Part shown: positions 14,212 through 15,623 of the stretch, piece by piece | Position numbering within the stretch: the stretch's first letter is position 1 | Layout: each line of letters begins with the position of its first letter | From: CAIVAT01 sp964628215 | GTDB lineage: Bacteria; Bacteroidota; Bacteroidia; Bacteroidales; FEN-979 | Reading direction: 5' to 3' | NCBI GenBank assembly: GCA_964628215.1 | Contig: CAZVNF010000087.1 | Span: 1 to 15,623 of the forward strand | Length of the DNA stretch: 15,623 nucleotides | Translations under genes and position numbers: made by a program | The notes under the pieces: model-generated | The model's database searches: none | Told to the model about the DNA's origin: nothing | What the model saw: only the letters and a program-made list of their open reading frames with translations

Positions 14212-15429
14212 TTATTTCAAATTTATCGGTATCCCAATTTTAATTGCAATAACAATAGCAAATACAATCACTGCAGACCATATGATCCAGTTCCAATGAA
14301 TTTTCGCAGGTTTATCCTTTTTGTCAAAGTGCAGGCTGTCGAAGCGGGCTGCCCGTGAAGGCAGGGGCAGTAAAAGAAAAAAGATCGAAAAATTAAGCAG
14401 GATGAGCGAAGGGTCAAAAACCGGGATTTGCAGCAAAACAGTCAGGATGGTGCCGATGAAGAATGGGAAAATGGCCTGGCTTACCACAAATGGCATCCTG
14501 TTTCGGTCATTCAGGTCATTGAGGTACATCCTTCCCGAATAGAAAAACTGAACGGCGAAGGCGTACCCGATCAGCACCATACACAGAAAAGCAACGACCG
14601 AGAAAAGCAAATCGAAGATATAGGCATTAAAAGCGTACCAGATCACATATCCGAACCTCCGGTGAAAAAGAAAGGAGTAGAGCATCCCGCTGAAAAACCA
14701 GGAAGTGCTGTGATAGATCGTCCAAAGTAAAAACAGGCGGACATTCCAGGAGAGGCGTTTTTTGAATTTGGCTTTTTCTGCAGCCGGCAGAGGATTGTTT
14801 AATCGTTGTACCTGCACTTCCAGCTGTTTTTGCCGCCGTTGCTGTTTTTGCCTGCGACGCTGTTTTTTGGTAAATGCCGGAAGCCGTTTAAGAAAATTCG
14901 GCCATTTCAGGGGGCCGGCGAATGCCAGTGAGGCAAAAAGCGTGATCAGCAGGGTAAATATTGCAGGGATGGAAAACACAAGGATGACCATTTCTTCGGT
15001 CCAGTCCCAGTAACGGATATGGAAATCGACGAAAGTATAGTTGATGGTGGTGCTGATTTCGCAATAATAGGCGGAGATCCCGGTAATGAGGTGGGTAAGA
15101 AAGTGGATGAGGAAAAAGGAGACAAGGTATAAAACGGTCGAATTCAGGGTGATAATTAAATATTTGGAAGAAAGCACCACGGCATATTTCTCGCGCTGTT
15201 TCCTGAAAAAGTAGTTGATTCTTACTGATAAGGGAGGAAGGTGAGGTTTTGACTTACGGCGGGGCTTTGGCCGGAGTCTATCTTCTTTTAACTTTTTAAA
15301 ATAATATTTGATCCGGACAGAAAGGGGCGGTTTTTTCCGACGGGTACCGGTACGCCGGTGTTCATCCCTGATGCGACGAAATTCGAGCTTTATGGCTCTT
15401 TTTACTCTTTTAAAAAGGGATGGCTTCAT
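14212..15429 (-). CDS. Multipass membrane protein of unknown function with basic N-terminal modules
   Basis: I do not recognise this 405-residue protein. It has about seven hydrophobic segments (roughly 91-113, 147-171, 231-255, 261-296, which may be one or two, 314-336, 341-357 and 381-401). The first 80 residues are strongly basic and contain three similar segments: AIKLEFRRIRDE (12-23), RIKYYFKKLKED (39-50) and RINYFFRKQREK (70-81). The last two are preceded by an identical PPLSV. A second very basic, glutamine-rich loop lies at 181-228 (KKQRRRQKQQRRQKQ). Charge distribution suggests both face the cytoplasm, where they could bind membrane lipid heads, nucleic acid or other polyanions. No protease, transporter or kinase motif is visible. 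The start is the first ATG after a TAAATTTG box, with a leader of about 10-15 bases. It is divergent from tRNA-Phe and upstream of coaX on the same strand. Confidence 0.8.
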   Translation of the reverse strand: MKPSLFKRVKRAIKLEFRRIRDEHRRTGTRRKKPPLSVRIKYYFKKLKEDRLRPKPRRKSKPHLPPLSVRINYFFRKQREKYAVVLSSKYLIITLNSTVLYLVSFFLIHFLTHLITGISAYYCEISTTINYTFVDFHIRYWDWTEEMVILVFSIPAIFTLLITLFASLAFAGPLKWPNFLKRLPAFTKKQRRRQKQQRRQKQLEVQVQRLNNPLPAAEKAKFKKRLSWNVRLFLLWTIYHSTSWFFSGMLYSFLFHRRFGYVIWYAFNAYIFDLLFSVVAFLCMVLIGYAFAVQFFYSGRMYLNDLNDRNRMPFVVSQAIFPFFIGTILTVLLQIPVFDPSLILLNFSIFFLLLPLPSRAARFDSLHFDKKDKPAKIHWNWIIWSAVIVFAIVIAIKIGIPINLK

Positions 15430-15443
15430 AATTAAAGATCGCG

Positions 15444-15451
15444 CAAATTTA
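15444..15451 (-). promoter_or_regulatory. Probable -7 box for the unknown membrane protein gene
   Basis: On the minus strand TAAATTTG (15451 to 15444) matches TAnnTTTG and lies 14 bases before the ATG at 15429. There is no TTG at the usual distance upstream, so it is only a half match in AT-rich sequence. Confidence 0.45.
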
Positions 15452-15504
15452 AAGAAACTTTAAGAGGTAAGGTGAAAAATCCCTTTCAGAGATTGATATA
15501 AATA

Positions 15505-15535
15505 TTTGAAAATGTAAAAAAATGTATTACTTTTG
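15505..15535 (+). promoter_or_regulatory. Near-consensus promoter for tRNA-Phe
   Basis: TTTG (15505-15508), 19 bases, then TACTTTTG (15528-15535) matches the Bacteroidota housekeeping promoter exactly. It lies 17 bases before the mature 5' end of the tRNA, as expected for a strongly expressed stable RNA. Confidence 0.85.
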
Positions 15536-15552
15536 CGGGCTCATTTGAGGAT

Positions 15553-15623
<71 letters not shown>

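Overview
The window looks like a chromosomal segment of a member of the Bacteroidota, probably a Bacteroidales-like or environmental relative. Four kinds of evidence support this. Upstream regions carry the phylum's sigma-factor promoter pattern (TTTG, 19-20 bases, TAnnTTTG) instead of E. coli-like -35/-10 boxes. Starts lack Shine-Dalgarno sequences. The gene order ileS / TraR-DksA-like / lspA, a detached atpD-atpC pair, and the coaX / outer-membrane protein / lptC block with a separate PpiD-like gene are arrangements I associate with this phylum. Several proteins carry features I associate with it: an AtpD insertion, a very short AtpC, an elongated LspA and a type 2 IleRS.

Layout, left to right. 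(1) 111-1241 (+): an AT-rich, probably horizontally mobile AAA ATPase with a DUF4143 tail. It converges on a GC-richer nitroreductase-like gene (1264-1797, -). (2) A 131-base divergent regulatory region precedes the + strand cluster ileS (1929-5294), a DksA-like protein that has lost most of its zinc site (5307-5750), and lspA with a TTG start (5775-6383). (3) Tail to tail with lspA, overlapping by 14 bases, is an M23/LysM cell-wall hydrolase (6370-7233, -). It shares a divergent promoter region with atpD-atpC (7348-9159, +). (4) A palindromic CACTAAG-type intergenic element and a stem-loop terminator separate atpC from a convergent PpiD-like periplasmic chaperone gene (9309-11426, -), which has its own near-consensus promoter. 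(5) Further right on the - strand lies an envelope cluster: coaX, an outer-membrane beta-barrel protein and lptC, the last with a TTG start one base after the preceding stop. Upstream of coaX are a GC-rich nested palindrome and an unrecognised multipass membrane protein with basic N-terminal modules. (6) At the right edge a tRNA-Phe(GAA), cut by the window end, sits behind a textbook promoter.

Functionally, most of the window is core metabolism and envelope assembly: translation (IleRS, tRNA-Phe), lipoprotein maturation (LspA), LPS transport (LptC), outer-membrane protein folding (PpiD-like), peptidoglycan remodelling (M23/LysM), coenzyme A synthesis (CoaX) and ATP synthesis (AtpD/AtpC). LspA would process the LptC lipoprotein encoded nearby. 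I do not see a clear new defence or mobile system. The points most worth a second look are the swapped class I signature (GIHH in place of HIGH) in IleRS, which has been linked to mupirocin hyper-resistance; the DksA-like protein with one of four zinc ligands left; the orphan membrane protein with three similar basic segments; and two unrelated palindromic intergenic elements that may be dispersed repeats.
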